Shown: positions 46,168-59,200 of the stretch, one piece after another | Numbering within the stretch: position 1 is the stretch's first letter | Layout: the number at the start of each line of letters is the position of its first letter | DNA from: Blasia pusilla | Taxonomy: Eukaryota > Marchantiophyta > Marchantiopsida > Blasiales | Assembly: GCA_050084515.1 (NCBI GenBank) | Contig: CM114272.1 | Span: 4,836,001-4,900,000, forward strand | DNA: 64,000 nucleotides | Direction of reading: 5' to 3' | The notes under the pieces: model-generated | Database searches by the model: none | The model's input: only the letters and a program-made list of their open reading frames with translations | What the model was told of the DNA's origin: nothing | Made by a program: the position numbers and the translations under genes

Positions 46168-46904
46168 CTACACTAGGCAATCAGCCTCCTGCCATAGTGC
46201 ACCGCCTGAACTCCAAAGTGGCACATCCAACAATAAGGATGCTATTGCTGCAAAAATAGGGACCTGCTCTACCTCCTCATGCAGAAGAGAATCCATAGCA
46301 GAAACATTACCCTCCAAAAAGTCTCCTGGCCAAGTGACTACTCCACTAAAACTAGCCACAGATGCTAACACTGTTGGGGAAGACCCTCCTAGTCGAACCC
46401 CATAAATAAATCTCACAGGAACTTGGCTCATACGTCCATCCCAAGACTGCCAACCAGGTCTATAAGACGTTGTCTCAGTCCAGTAATCCATCTGAAAACC
46501 CATCGGGTACAATACTGCTCCTCCAACTAGTACATCATACGACTCGGCTGATGTGACTACCGCAGATACTCCCAACCGGGAGCTATCAGTCGCATGATCT
46601 GGTCTCAACTATACAAAAACTTCTCCCGTGTCATGAATTGAGACCTCTCATTGGCTCCTCCAAGTGATGTTTGAATTTGGAATGGGCAAGGCTCAAGCTC
46701 TGACCTCCGAATACCCAAACCAATACATGCCGCCTTTCCCAACATCAAAGGTTGAGCACCAGAGTCTAACAAGACTCTTTCTGGTCTATACACCTGTCCT
46801 GTAGGACTCACCAATCGGAATATCCCACTCTGGTTGTCCAACATACATACACCAGGTGTAAGCCTCTCACGATCAATGGCTGGCCGGGCTGGTAATGCAT
46901 CCAT
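46168..46904 (-). pseudogene. Gypsy aspartic protease region and linker
   Basis: Contains VLLDSGAQPLMLG, the retropepsin DSGA active site with the flap-side loop, then after a frame break at about 46606 a YDVLVGGAVLYPMGFQ segment typical of the protease C-terminus. About 90 further codons of unassigned linker lead to the methyltransferase domain in the same frame. Confidence 0.75.
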
Positions 46905-46992
46905 CTTCGCCGCTGCTGCCTGCTAAGTAGCACTAGTACTCAATGCTACACCTGACATAGAGGGTCGCTCCACCGCAACATCCTCATCCACC

Positions 46993-48930
46993 TCAAAGAC
47001 GTAGCAAGAATAACACCCCACGTTCACATAACGTGGCTGCTAGCTGAAATACAAGAGCTAAGTCAACTCCTAAAGCCATCAGCTTCGTGGCCGAAAATAA
47101 TGGGGATCCCAACACTAAAGTTGCCATCCGCAATACTGCACTAGATGCTGCATCCGTGCCTACTACACGCGATGTAGATGCCTCAGTCCCCACTATAGGC
47201 TCAATAGGCTGCGTAGGAACCATGGATGGAGTCCTAAGCACCTCAGACAACAAGAATGACTGGGGAAGCCTAGCCTGCCTCCCAGCCTCACCCCTATGTG
47301 GGTCCAACTCCAGAGTAGCACCACGTGGCTCTAACGCTCGAGTGGGCTCTCTCAGAATCGCTGGTGATGCCTCAACTTTGTCTTTGCACTCGCCATATAA
47401 GAGAGATCATCCCCTCCATAAGAGGTGGAAGCCCCTGCTCCCGAACGTGATCTATGTTGGATACCAACCATAGCAGCCAACTTTTGCTCCAACTGCTCAA
47501 TCCTGGAAGCCATAGCTGACTCTCTCGTAGTGGTAGGGGTGGCCACCGTAGGCTTTCCAACCAGTGGTCAACCTCTACCACCCCTACCACCTCTACCACC
47601 TTGGCCTCTCGGAGCTACTCCACCACGGACGCGGCCCGATCTCAACTCTGGATGAAGATCAAAGCAACGCTCTCGAGGATGACCTGGTCTCCCGCAATGA
47701 TCACACTGAGTTGGGGCCGACTGAGGCCCATCCTCCAAAGTGTGTCTCCCATCCTCTTGGGGACAAAACTTCCTAACATGATCACCTCCACATCTCCAAC
47801 ATGACTGTCCTTGCTGCGGGGCAGCAAATGAAGGCAATGGTCTCTGCGCAAGTGTCCCTCTAGGACCTGACTGAGGCCGTGTGTACCCCCCACGACTCCC
47901 ACTACTACTACCACCACCACTACTATGAGAGTGTGCTCGTGGGCTGCTGAACACGAGAAGTAGTAGTTGTATCCCTACTCAATGCGGATGTCACCACTCT
48001 CTCCTTCACCATGTTAAGCTCAATCTTCTCAAATAGAGCAAAGACATGGGTCAATGTGGGTGAATCATCACTCATAAGAGTAGCATCACGTACCTTGCGG
48101 CGCAACTCTGTGTCCAAGATCTCATACAAAATCGATCGCTCGAGCCTCGGTCACACACTGGGTAATCGAAATCAGCGTCGTGATACGAGTGTATGCCTCA
48201 CGAAGACTCTCACCAGTCTTTCGCTCAAACTCTTGAAGACTCCTCAACTTCTCTGTCTTCACTCCTTGATAGTTCTTCTTCAACCTCTTGAAGAACTCTG
48301 CAACTGAGCTAAACGATGGTGGGGCACTAGTACCTCCACTGGTACCCCCACTTCGGCTCGTACTCGTACCACTCAACGTCAGGTTGGCTGGCATAGTAGG
48401 AGCACTACTACCAATACCACCATGGGTGATAGACACATAGCCTGGAGATCAATATTGTCTCCACGCCTCAATCTCAGCAACATGGTCCTTCCTAAACTCA
48501 TGGTAATCATCCATGGGTGGTCCCTCCAAGTGGTGAAACAACCCCTTCCAAGCCAAGAAGGGTGTAAACAAAGTGGTGTTCCGCAACATCTGTATATCAC
48601 ACCACGTATCAAACTCTTGCATGAAGTCCTCCAACTCAATGGTGCCCACTGCACCCGAGTATCATCGTGGGCCCTTCATGGCCCCATATATCCCGTCCAT
48701 GTCCCAAATCAATGGAACTGCAACACTCGATAACAACGTAGAAGACTCGGTGTTTGGAACACCCTCGTACTCCTCTTCATCAACCGTCGAAAGTGGAAAA
48801 GGTAGCCGATACCTAAATCCACTCCTTGTGAAACCACCACTATCCGCACCACGGTCCCCAACTAGACCACTCGACAGCTCCGTGATGACTAACGCCGATG
48901 CCGCACCACCATCAAATTATCATCACTAAG
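46993..48930 (-). pseudogene. Gypsy gag with two zinc knuckles
   Basis: From the right: capsid-like helical part (LEDFMQEFDTWCDIQML, FTPFLAWKGLFHHLEG, then VAEFFKRLKKNYQGVK, LREAYTRITTLI, LRRKVRDATLMSDD), a Gly/Arg-rich stretch, two CCHC knuckles (CWRCGGDHVRKFC, CDHCGRPGHPRERC), a coiled coil (SRIEQLEQKLAAMVG) and a Pro/Ala-rich tail. Several stops and frameshifts (about 48450, 48120, 47565, 47350). The N-terminal 250 bp to 48930 are poorly resolved. Confidence 0.75.
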
Positions 48931-49396
48931 TAACCAAGTGACGTCGATGTCGCTATACTATTCTAGCTCTAATAGCTATGGGTGTAGGCAACCTAACCTG
49001 TTATCACCACAATAAGCCTCCCACGGTCTACTAGTCATCACTCCAGCCTCACGATCGGTAGCACACAGGAGTAACACTACTCTGGAAATCAGCGTCAACC
49101 CTAACAATGGGCGCGCAAGCAAGAAGCAACGATGGAGGGGATCCAAACACAGGAAGTCCAACGACAACCCTCCAATCGCAAATGGAAATCAAGGTAACAC
49201 AATCCACAAACGTGGCGCCCCCTGAATCCACAAAACCCACCACACAATTCTAACGCAATAGCTACTACGCCGCGGGTCGATGACGTTCTAGTCGGACTTG
49301 CAGCACCTGAAAATATCACCTGCATGGAGAGACTACACTCTACTATGCGCTAGAGGTACATCAACCAAAAACCTGAGATGCATAAAGTGCCTAACA
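48931..49396 (-). other. Gypsy 5' untranslated leader
   Basis: Between gag and the candidate primer-binding site. I see no gene in it. Confidence 0.4.
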
Positions 49397-49414
49397 CCTC
49401 TCCGAACAGCACCA
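49397..49414 (-). other. Candidate primer-binding site of the gypsy element
   Basis: On the minus strand TGGTGCTGTTCGGAGAGG resembles the tRNA-Asp-type site of plant Athila/Tat gypsy elements, and it follows ...CTCATT, compatible with an LTR ending in CA. Sequence match is partial. Confidence 0.45.
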
Positions 49415-50640
49415 AATGAGCTACAACAGTGTGTACACTGGCATAGTTAAGAACTCAGCAGTTAAACGTCTTCCAAGCAGAATAGCCCAAAGATGGGTGA
49501 AAAGTTATGCAACACTCAAATCACAAATCCTGCAAAAACTGCCTCACGCCCAAGCAAGCTTGCTTGCTTGCTTGCTCCTTGCTCCTTACTCCGCCTCTCA
49601 CGCCCACTCGCCCGAGCTACCACGAGTTGCCTCGAAGCCTCAAAACGCCGAGATATTCCCCTATCGCCATGCTTCGCCATGCTTCGCTAAGGAGAGAGGC
49701 CCAACCAGGGCCCTCCCAATGGGATAGGCGTCTCCAACAATGAACAAGTCACCAACCAACCTGCCCCTCCGATCCGCTGTCCACCATAGCCAAACCTTGA
49801 GCTAGTTCGCGAAATTTCGATCAGCAATTACTCCACAAATCATCAGCCAAAATTGAATCTGTTTCAACCAGAATTCAATTGACCACCATAGCTATCTCTC
49901 CACAAAAAATCAGCTACAACCAAACTCTGTACTCCGAGCTAAGAATCAGACAAACTTGCTGTCCATACACCTCCAGAATCGCAAATCCGACAGCGCTTCC
50001 GCCCAGTTTAATGCACGCAGAAGTCCGCAACGCTCCACACACTTGAGCAGATAGCTTCACATGAGATCACAATACAAGTAGCAACAGGAACCTCTCACTT
50101 GATTTGGATGAACTTCAACAGAGCTTCCGCACTCCAAGCTCTCCACATCAGAAAACCGTCGAACACGAACTACAATCTTCAATCCTTGATAACTTCCAAC
50201 TCCCTTAACGAAATACGGCGATCTTAAGCGCGTTGGAAAGCTCTTAGCAAGGCGCTTCTTTCCCAACCAACCACGCACCAGATTCATACCTCCAACATAG
50301 GCCACAAGCCACGAACATCCACGGCTGAGTACACAATCAGCCCTAACCAGATCTTACTGATCCACAATCAAAGCTACCATCGATCTAAGTCAGTTCTTTG
50401 AGTGAAATCCGTGAAAGACCTACTGTCATAAAACACGTATAGAATCACATACAATCGAGCCAGACCCACTCCATGATGGGAAAATCTAGGTCGAAGCTTG
50501 CGGGAAACACCATAGCCAAGAGCTCTACTCACTACCAAGGCTAACTCCCAACGCAACAAGCTCAACTCAAAGAACTAACTGTTCTTTGAGTGCACTCCAC
50601 CTTATATCCTCCAACCTAAGAGCGGACCTGTAATGTCTAA
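49415..50640 (-). repeat. Putative 5' LTR of the gypsy element
   Basis: About 1.2 kb with no coding potential, lying upstream of the primer-binding site. A TATAAG (minus strand) near 50602 and short GTTCTTTGAGTG repeats at 50393 and 50576 are compatible with an LTR promoter. No second copy is present in the window to prove it. Confidence 0.45.
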
Positions 50641-52023
50641 GTGTTTCTTATTTACAGTCAATTGTAGAGTTCGATCCCCAAGAGGATCATTGTTGGATGA
50701 AAAGAGAGGATAAAGTGATTATTATGTTGTAAAAGTAGTGTGGTTGATTATGTGATTTAAATGTAGCATTCCAGTAACATCGTCTGATCCTTCTTAGTAC
50801 TTTTGTTTTCTTCTTCAATTCTCTCGAGTGGAATTTAAAATACGCTCAGGCAAATTGTTCTCTCGACATCTCGGAACCTCACAGAGATCTCAAGAATAAA
50901 GTTGGCTTCTCCTACTTTCGGAACTTAATCCATCTTGGTAGGTTACTCTCTGTCAAACAGATTTCATACAACTCTATGTTGATTATTCCATTGATGAGAA
51001 AGGTTTGTCTGATTCACTCTTCACTCTGTAGACCCAAAAAGAATACTTAGACATAAGCATCGCACATCAGAATGAATGAATGATTGCTTTACTACTCCAT
51101 CAAGAATGGGAAGACTTCAAAGTATATACAAGCTCGAGAGGGTACAACTCTCTTGCTCGGACCATTCCTACAGCATAAGGACTTCATGAGCGAATGATAG
51201 TGATAGCTTCTGTCCTGTTTCTTAAATATTCTCGAGAGTAGGAGCGTTTCTAAGATCCGAAGCGTTCTTGATGAAGTTGGTGTCTCTTCAATATGTGTAA
51301 CTACCTAGATCTATGGTGTGCGTTCCTTTTCTGATGGTCTCTAGGAATCCGGAGAACAAAATTGTCCTAACTGTCTATATGATACAAAGGGTTGCGCTTC
51401 TTCCTATGCTAACTGTTTTAACTATGTGTCGGTTCGAATCACAATCATGCTGAGCTTCGCTGCGCTGAATTTACGGAGGACGAAGCTCTTCATTCTCTTC
51501 GTGCTTCGTTCTTCGTGCTTTGCTTAAGAGCAAAGTACTTCGTATACAGAGCTTCATTGAGCTTTGCTAAGCTTCGCGTTCATCCTTTATACTTCGTTAC
51601 GGCTTTTGATTCTCCTCTAAGGCAAATCCTTGATCTTCCATCTCTCAGCCTTGTCTTAGAAGCTTCGTGATTCACTTGAATCTTACTCATTCTTCTCCAT
51701 AATTGCATATAATAATCCAAACCATAATGTACAAGAGTCTTTGTTCAATAAAAAGATACATTTCTTCCAAAGTACAAAATTGTGGGTATCATAGGGCCCT
51801 ATTGGAAAAGTCACCCTAAACTGAGTAACCCCCAACCCTATGTATGGAATCGCATCCCTACGTAGACACTGCCCTACATAAGGTATGGCCTCTACTAGCA
51901 CACTTTACTCTACGATATAATCCGTATGGTCATGACATCTTCGTTGAGATCGAAATACTCGAGAATCTTATAGTTGCTTGCTAGAGAGCCTCCAATCTCT
52001 GGTTTAGAGTAATTCCTTGTACA
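50641..52023 (+). other. Non-coding stretch right of gypsy
   Basis: No convincing ORF on either strand. A GCTTCGT/CTTCGTGCTTCG-type imperfect simple repeat lies at about 51460-51600. Otherwise nothing recognisable. Confidence 0.5.
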
Positions 52024-55000
52024 ATGAGATTTCCAATGACAAATCGAGAGAGACAGAGGATTCAGAGTGGAGGATGTCTCATGGTTGTTATAGCCGTATT
52101 TATCAATGGCTTTGATGAGTCCACTATGGACGAACAACTCGCTGCTGTAAATAGAGTACTTGGCGGAAAAGTTCTTCTAGCCTCCCTCAACGACACAAGA
52201 GATATGATCAACAAGGAGTATAGATTCCTTCCAACCCTCGGAGAGAACAAGTCTCAAACAGATGACCTCGTGGAGATTTTCTCCGGCTTGTCAAAGGTTG
52301 GAGTGCGGAAGAATGCCATTATGGTAAATCCAGGTTGCCGCGTACTGGCGGCTCTAGTGGTGAGTTTCTCTTTTGGAACCTAAGTTCTGATCATGATTAC
52401 ATGCATTCAGCTTAAGTTCTTATTCGAAGATGTGTACTAACTCCCCGAGCTGGTATCGTTACAAGTTTTGGGCATCGATTTCCAAGAATTCTGTCTGCAA
52501 GTGGATGGGGCAACATTGTTGGACTTCTACATGAAATTCGATTAATTCTTCAAGACCGATGCAAACCGTAGTCTTCCAAGGACTACCCCTGTAGTGATGT
52601 TCGAACCAGACCAGAAGGTGGCATCTTCCAAAGGCAAAAAATAGGCACATGCCCGGAATTCCAAAGGAGCAAAGGACCCGGACATGGAAGTGAAGTCAAA
52701 AGATGATGAAGAATCAGAAGTAAGCTCCAAGATTTTGTGCCTTGAATCATGCAAGACGTTTGTTTCTCCTCGCACTGCTATTCGATTCAAGCAGGCCCAT
52801 TACTGATTTTGGTTGGTTTATGGCTCAGGATGATGGAGTCTTAATCTTGCATATTATGTTTTCAATTTCCCTGCCTCCTCTTGCACTGATGTGGAACTTA
52901 AGTTCTCATTATGTCAAGCATTTTGCCACTACACAGGAAGACGAGGAGAATGAGGGAGTGGAAAAGCAGACTCCACATGGAGAAAAGAGGATTGAGGGAC
53001 TCTAGGGGACGGAAAAGCTCACTGCAATGTTGTCGGATTCTCCAAATCAGGTGAGCAACTAAAGTAGTGATTAACTCATCTAAAGTTCTCATTGTATATA
53101 GGATCTGCACACTTTGAATTTAGAAAATAAGACCTCATATTGTGGTTTCATGCAAGAGTCACACGATGGAACGCATGGTAGGTTGACGTCTAAGTGTTCA
53201 GCGGTTGGTGATTTAGAACTTACAAAAGTAGTAAACACTATCCTTGGGAATGCCACTGCACTCGAAATATTGGATTCTAAGGACTCTAGACGCAATTTAA
53301 CAATCAAATATGTAAATGCACAAAAAAATGATACGTCTCAAGTTCCACCTCGAGCTCTAGTGTCTACAAAGCCTGCAACTTTGGAAAGATATAGATCGCC
53401 GAAGAAAGCTGGTAGGCCACAATATGAAGGGAGAATGAACACTGACATATCTGGGATACGTAGAGTCATCCCGCCGAAGGCTTCTCTGGGAAATATTGAC
53501 CGAGAAAAACACACAAAACGGATCCCACATAGAACAGTATCAACGATAGTTGGAGACTCTAACGGTTTGGACGCTTCTCCGAAAATTATAGCCGTGAAAC
53601 CTTCAAAGAAAAAGAAGCATAATAACCCATCCCCAACACATGGAACATCTCCAGATAATACCAAGGACGAGGTCTCAGAGACCTCGTCCTTGGTAAGACT
53701 CAATCGGCATCTTAACTATGAGGGGTTTCACACATAATTGATCATGCCGAAAGAGAGTTGAGATTACTAGCGGGTGGTGGTTCCATAAAGTTGAGCATGG
53801 AGGATAAAACCTCATTGGGAACCATTAGGGCAATGAGTGCGAAAATTAGATCTTTGGATTTTAGCACCTGGGGGAGCTTGAAGTGACACTCATTTTCATT
53901 CATATCTTAATCAGAACTTTAGTTCCCATTCATTCCCATGTGATTTCCTTCTTTCAATTATATTAAGAAGTGTAAGGGTTTTGCCCTTGCATCCCTTCTG
54001 CACACAAGAGGTGCAGTAGTTAATGAAATGCTACCAGTCCGAGAGTTGAGGACTTCTATTTTCATGTTGTGTTTCATTTTCTCCTACAACCTTGCATCAC
54101 CTTTATATTTTTTGTATGATTCTTTGGATTATGATGAAAGAAATGTCTGATGCAGACTTGGCCCAGATCTGGTAAAATCATGCTGCTTTTTGAACTGCAC
54201 GAGGTCGTGCTTTTGTGCCCTGCTTATTGAAACTCTGGCAACTTGAAAAGTATTAGCATCAGACGAGTGTGTGGAGATTTTCTCCACGCAGCCAGTGATT
54301 ACTTTGCTTTGGGCCTCTGGACATATAAGAATGATGATAGTCTGGCCAGAATGGAGGCTGCAATTTCGGATCACTTACAAGAGAGGAATATTCCTTCGGT
54401 TGGATTCACTTTGGTTCGTGCAAATGACATCCGCATGGAGGTCGAGCAACTCCATTCAAAATACTGAACTATTTTGATAAGGCAACAAGACGTGGTTGCA
54501 TTTGGATAGCCAACAATAAATTTTGTTTTTTGACGTGGTCGGAAACGATGACCACCATGATAATATACAATATTTTGTGAAGGTGCCAAAATGGAAGGCA
54601 TCATCGTGAAAAGATAGTTTTCTAATGATAGAGTTGACACATTTTGTCAAACTGCTGGAGGTGAGCATATCCAACGGCCAGTTCTAGACTTTGTGGGAGT
54701 TCATCCGACAGTGCGATTTGCCCTCTTATTGTAGGAAGGTAATATGAATTTCTACCCACTATGAACCAATCTTAACCAATCTTACATCAGTAAATTTGGG
54801 ATTGTTCCTAATACTGAAGTGTTTCACGGAGCATGGTGATTACCGATGCTACTATGAACCAAAGGAGCCTGGTGCAAGTCAAAATATTGGACACCAACCT
54901 TTAGGGAGAAAGGTAAGCACAGGCAATATGATAGTCCAGTGAATGAATATTTCCTGATGAAACTATAGTTCTAATTCCGTCTTTGAGAGGCAAATATCTT

Positions 55001-55876
55001 GCATTGGTTGGTGGAGAGGTGAAATCCCTTAGGCCTCTTCTTATCCTTGAAATGGACGAAATTATTTTCTGAATTATGGACAGGGTTACCAAACCATATC
55101 CCCTTGATCTTAGGGGAAACAATGCCTTCATGTCGGGAGATGGACGGGTTGTATTTGTCCTCCCCTACATCAGAATACTAACTGACATGATAGAGAGAGA
55201 ATATGATTATGGGTTTTGGACCAAGATGAATAGGGAAGATGCACTTGAAATACTTGAGAGGGTAGTAGATTCCTGCTATTTTTCTGAATCTTTCGTGAAG
55301 AAGGCAAATTTTTTTGGTCCGTGCAGGATTGCTTTGTTCGAAAGGGAATAAAGGATCTCTCAAAGTATGTGAAAGATTTGCGGTTCATTTGCGCTGTTAG
55401 AGAGTTTAGAAACTTCTCCTGCCGAAAGAATATAGTCTTGGTGGACATTGAGATCAATTCCCTCCTTTTGAATGATCCAAATAGCGTTATAGCCCTTTTG
55501 AAATTTAATATACTTCAGGACTGGACGACAAAAAAAAAGTTCTCGATAATGAAAGAGAGTTTCCTGGATAGGATGAGTGTTAGTCATTTTTTAAGTACTA
55601 TGCGGATTGGTTTTCCAAAGCCACATTCTATTGGAAATAATGGTAAACCTCTTCTCCATGCAATCCAAGAAAAGCTAAAGGCCTCAGTCTTATTCTGGAA
55701 TGTACCTCGATAGCTGACTCGAACAGTATGCAAGGAATGTCCAAGACTAGAGATCACTACAGATGTCATCTTTGGCAGCGTGGATCAGATATCACTGGAA
55801 GCTGCAAGGCCAACATGCAGTATCAATGCCTTCCTCACAAGTAGGTGGTGTTTGGAGTATCCAACAGATAAATATC
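52024..55876 (+). other. Unknown plus-strand locus, right part
   Basis: Continues the locus interrupted by the gypsy element. Candidate exons, all on the plus strand: 52024-52380 (GGCLMVVIAVFINGFDES, DDLVEIFSGLSKVGVR), then GIDFQEFCLQVDGATLLDFY at about 52470-52545 and an acidic Lys/Glu stretch to 52720; 53114-53737 (basic, KPSKKKKHNNPSP); 54243-54467 (SDYFALGLWTYKNDD, NIPSVGFTLVRANDIR); 55076-55340 (PYPLDLRGNNAFMSGDGR, YGFWTKMNREDALEIL); 55321-55713. GTGAGT/GTAAG-like donors follow several of them. It ends abruptly where copy D begins. Product unknown. Confidence 0.4.
53660..53694. repeat. Perfect 16-bp inverted repeat
   Basis: ACCAAGGACGAGGTCT, three bases, then its exact reverse complement. 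It is unrelated to the MULE palindromes and lies in the basic segment of the unknown locus, where it reads DEVSETSSL on both strands. Confidence 0.8.
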
Positions 55877-55935
55877 GAGGTGCGGTAAGAGGAGAGGAAG
55901 AGAGGAAGAGAGGAGAGAGGAGAGAGGAAACTACC
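55877..55935 (+). repeat. Transposase-side terminal repeat of copy D
   Basis: GAGGTGCGGTAAGAGGAG followed by GGAAGAGAGG repeats and GGAAACTACCTTCAACC; matches 36080-36143 in inverse orientation. Confidence 0.8.
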
Positions 55936-56293
55936 TTCAACCGAAATAGATACTTTTTTTTTAAGAGAGTTTCCATTGGGTTGAAAAGAGGAAACTTTTT
56001 GTGTGAATATTTTTGCACTTTTTTGTTCATTTATTGAACAATCCCACAGTTTTTTTTTCCTCTTCCATATTTTGGCAACCCCTGTGAGTCCGACGAGTTG
56101 CAAATTGCACAAAATTTAGAAAACTGAAAAATCAGTGGAATCATAAGTGTGGAACCAATCACTTTTTCCATCCAAGGTCTGGAAAAAATCTATCATTTGC
56201 CCCGGGCTGAATAGAGTTCAAGCTCAAAGTGAAGGTTGAGGAAAAATAAAAGTACAATCTAAAACCTCATTTTGCATCCTCAAAGTGGTTTGT

Positions 56294-59200
56294 TTAAAAT
56301 ACTTTGACTTCTTTGAGGGATGAATTGGTTGGTGGATTCCTACTCCTACCTCCGACTCTCTTAAAACTACCAAAGAACACATAGTACATGTGCTTACAAG
56401 GGAAATACCTTTTGCCACTTGTCTCTCTTTGGACAAAGTCATCACATGAACATGTGGGAAAGCAACAAATGTGCACCACATACACCCTGTGACACTTGAA
56501 TTTCTGATGTTGTTCGACCCAATACATCCTTCCTATTCCATTGCCACTCAAGACATCTTTCGTGGCGATGATCTCCATTTTTGCCTCCCGAGCTGATGCA
56601 ATTCGCTTTGCTCTCTCCATAGTTGGCCTGCACATTCTGTTTCTCTTCACCCCATTTCTAGACTCAAACAGAAATAATGGATTGAGATCATCCACCTTCT
56701 CCGGGTACATGTTGACATCAATCTTGGGTTGAATACGAAATGCAAAGGTCTCTATAATGCGAACATGCTCCGAACTTCCCCCGTCTACGAGTCTGAAATC
56801 GACACTTGTAAGATTGTCCACTTCGTCTTGAGTGCAGTTCGTGCCTGCGGCGATGGGCCAAATCGTGGGGGTATTCCCGGGAGCTCCAATGGCAGCCGGA
56901 TAAGACTTCCGGAAAGCGCAAGATTCATCTGGGCATAAGAAGTACTTCAATTGATCCTCGGTCCTCGTGAAACGATCAAAGGTTTTGAGTCCCCAAAACC
57001 CAGGCAGAGGTCGTCCAGTCCTTGTACAGTTCTTATTTAGGAAAGTGCCGCATGCTCTCCTAATGCCATCATATCGCCTTGCGTGGGGTCCACGATCTGG
57101 GTTGCTCCGAGATATATGCCACCGTTTTAGGTTGCAATCCACCTCCATTACCGAATCCCATATTGTTGAACCACCCGGTGAGGAGGATGTTGCGAACTTC
57201 CAGAGAACGGAGGGCTTTTGAAATAAAACATTCACTGATTTTGGAGAAGTAACTCCATCACGGATTTGGGACGGGTCCGGGGTCCCCGAATACCTGGGCG
57301 GTGTAATTTCCTCATCCAAATCAATCACCGGATTCGTTCCTTGATGCTGCCTCTTCACCTGCCTAAAGTCAAGATACTTATCTGGTCTCCACGAGTCTCG
57401 TTCGGACTGCTCTACCACCATCTGTATGGGACGTCTTGAAACCCGCCCACGAATATCCCCACCAATGTGTACGTCTTGCTCGAGTGGAGTTCCAGCTACG
57501 CACCGGTTGAAGGCTTCGACATACAATTTTTCATCACCAGATCTCACAGCCGCCCTGACATAGAGCTCGTAGATCGACGGCCCTTTTCCTTTTGTTATGC
57601 CTTTTGTGAGAAAGATATGGGATGCTGCAGACTGTAGCATTGCTCTTGCCTGGTCTTGTTGGCATGCCTCCACAAGTGAAATTCGTTGGCATGCTTGTGA
57701 CGACCTCCAAGAGGAATGAACACTTTCTGCTCCACTTGTGTTGGGGCAGAGGGCATTTTCATGAACGTTCAATCCCTGCAACGACGGCAATGTTAGAAGG
57801 GAACGAAAATAACCCAGGAGTCAAAGAAATAAGCGACCTGTCGGAACCAGACGGGTTGCAGGCCCGAGGCATCCCATGAACGACTCTACGACCCGTCGGG
57901 TCCTGACGTGTTGTAACCTTAAACCCACCTACTGCAACCTGTCAGAACCTGATGGGTTGCAAGGCCGAGGCATCCCATGAACGACTCTGTGACCCGTCGG
58001 GTCCCGAATGGTTGCACACCCGGGACACACCAAACATCTGGATGCAACCCGTCGGTTTATGTCGGGTTGCACCCTTGGGCAACCCGTCGGTTTCCGTCAG
58101 GTTGCACACTCGGGCAACCCGTCGGTTTCCGTCGAGTTGCACACTCGGGCAACCCGTCGGTTTCCGTCGGGTTGCACACTCGGGCAACCCGTCGCATTCG
58201 ACAGCTTGCTTGGTTTCTTGGGTTTGAAATCCATATAATTCCCACGCTTCTCACCCTGAGCTACAACTTTACAAACAATTCTCAACAAGAGCTTGACAAG
58301 ACAAAATAGTGAACTCACCTGCCGCATGAAGTTTCCCCATTGTCTCATCATACGATCCACCAACTCAACCAAGAGCACAACTCTTTGTACTTCCCCTCAA
58401 TCGCATGCTTCCTCCACCACCCATGAAGTTCTTCCTGGCAATCCATGGCTTTGCTTCAAGGTTTTTGTGCCCTTGCAGCGTTGGAGTAGAGTGACATGCT
58501 CTGTCCTCTTATTCTCCTTGATGCAAGATTTGGTGTACGGGTCACAGATTGCCAATGGAAAGCATCCGACCTTTCCCTCTCAGGTTGAACCTCTCCACCC
58601 CAGAACACTTCCCGGATAGCAATCCACCCAGGTTGTGCATTGTCCGCCATGAACCCATAAATTTCCGGAGGTGGCTTTTTGTTTTCCTTCACCACCTCCA
58701 ATAAGAGTAACCAGCACATCTTCAAACTGCCAACATCTTCTGCCTTTACTTCACACACAAATAAAGTTTTGAGTCCCTTCTCCACATGGTCATAAACGTG
58801 AGCACCCATCGTCAACCATCCGTTCAGCACTCTGGAGCAAATATCAAAGCTGACCTAGCTCCCATAAAGATCTTCCCCTTCCCTCATTCGATCTATAAGA
58901 TCGAGGCCACTCGACGGACCTGTGGTTGATATTTTGAAGACATAGGCCCTGGATCCCTCGCCTCCTTGGCCCATGAACTGCCATCTCTAAATGAATGGAA
59001 ATCTCAAGAGTTTCTGAAGACCTCAGCTACTTTCTTCGCCACATCCTCCTTGATGTGTCTTTGAATTGCATCGGTCACAGGATGAGTGTGGTAGCCAACA
59101 TGAACTACCAGCCTTGTATACTCTGACGTGGAGCCCAAGTCATGGACAATGAAAAATATGTATGCAGGACACGCTCCAACGCAGAAGGGCGATGCCTGAC

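Larger units (their letters stand above)
41541..50640 (-). mobile_element. Ty3/gypsy element with DNMT3-like and PHD domains (decayed)
   Basis: On the minus strand the order is leader, gag, protease, C5-methyltransferase, RT, RNase H, integrase, PHD finger. RT before integrase defines gypsy. A candidate primer-binding site and TATA box lie at the 5' side (right). No matching LTR is visible on the left, so the 3' end seems truncated or strongly diverged. Boundaries at 41541 and 50640 are estimates from where the flanking locus stops and starts. It interrupts the unknown plus-strand locus. Confidence 0.85.

Noticed and set aside
43715-46904. Frameshift between DNMT halves as programmed
   Set aside because: It falls inside a conserved domain in an element with many other lesions, and the other fragment does not cover the site. 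Only the UAG at the domain border has support from two copies.
52250-52550. Methyltransferase-like motif in the unknown locus (VNPGCRVLAAL, GIDFQEFC)
   Set aside because: The wording loosely recalls the C-terminal motif of amino-methyltransferases but lacks a convincing DPPY or FxGxG element.
55700-55870. Ulp1-type protease similarity of the segment ending INAFLTSRWCLEY
   Set aside because: Only a short vague resemblance; no catalytic His-Asp-Cys arrangement can be seen.
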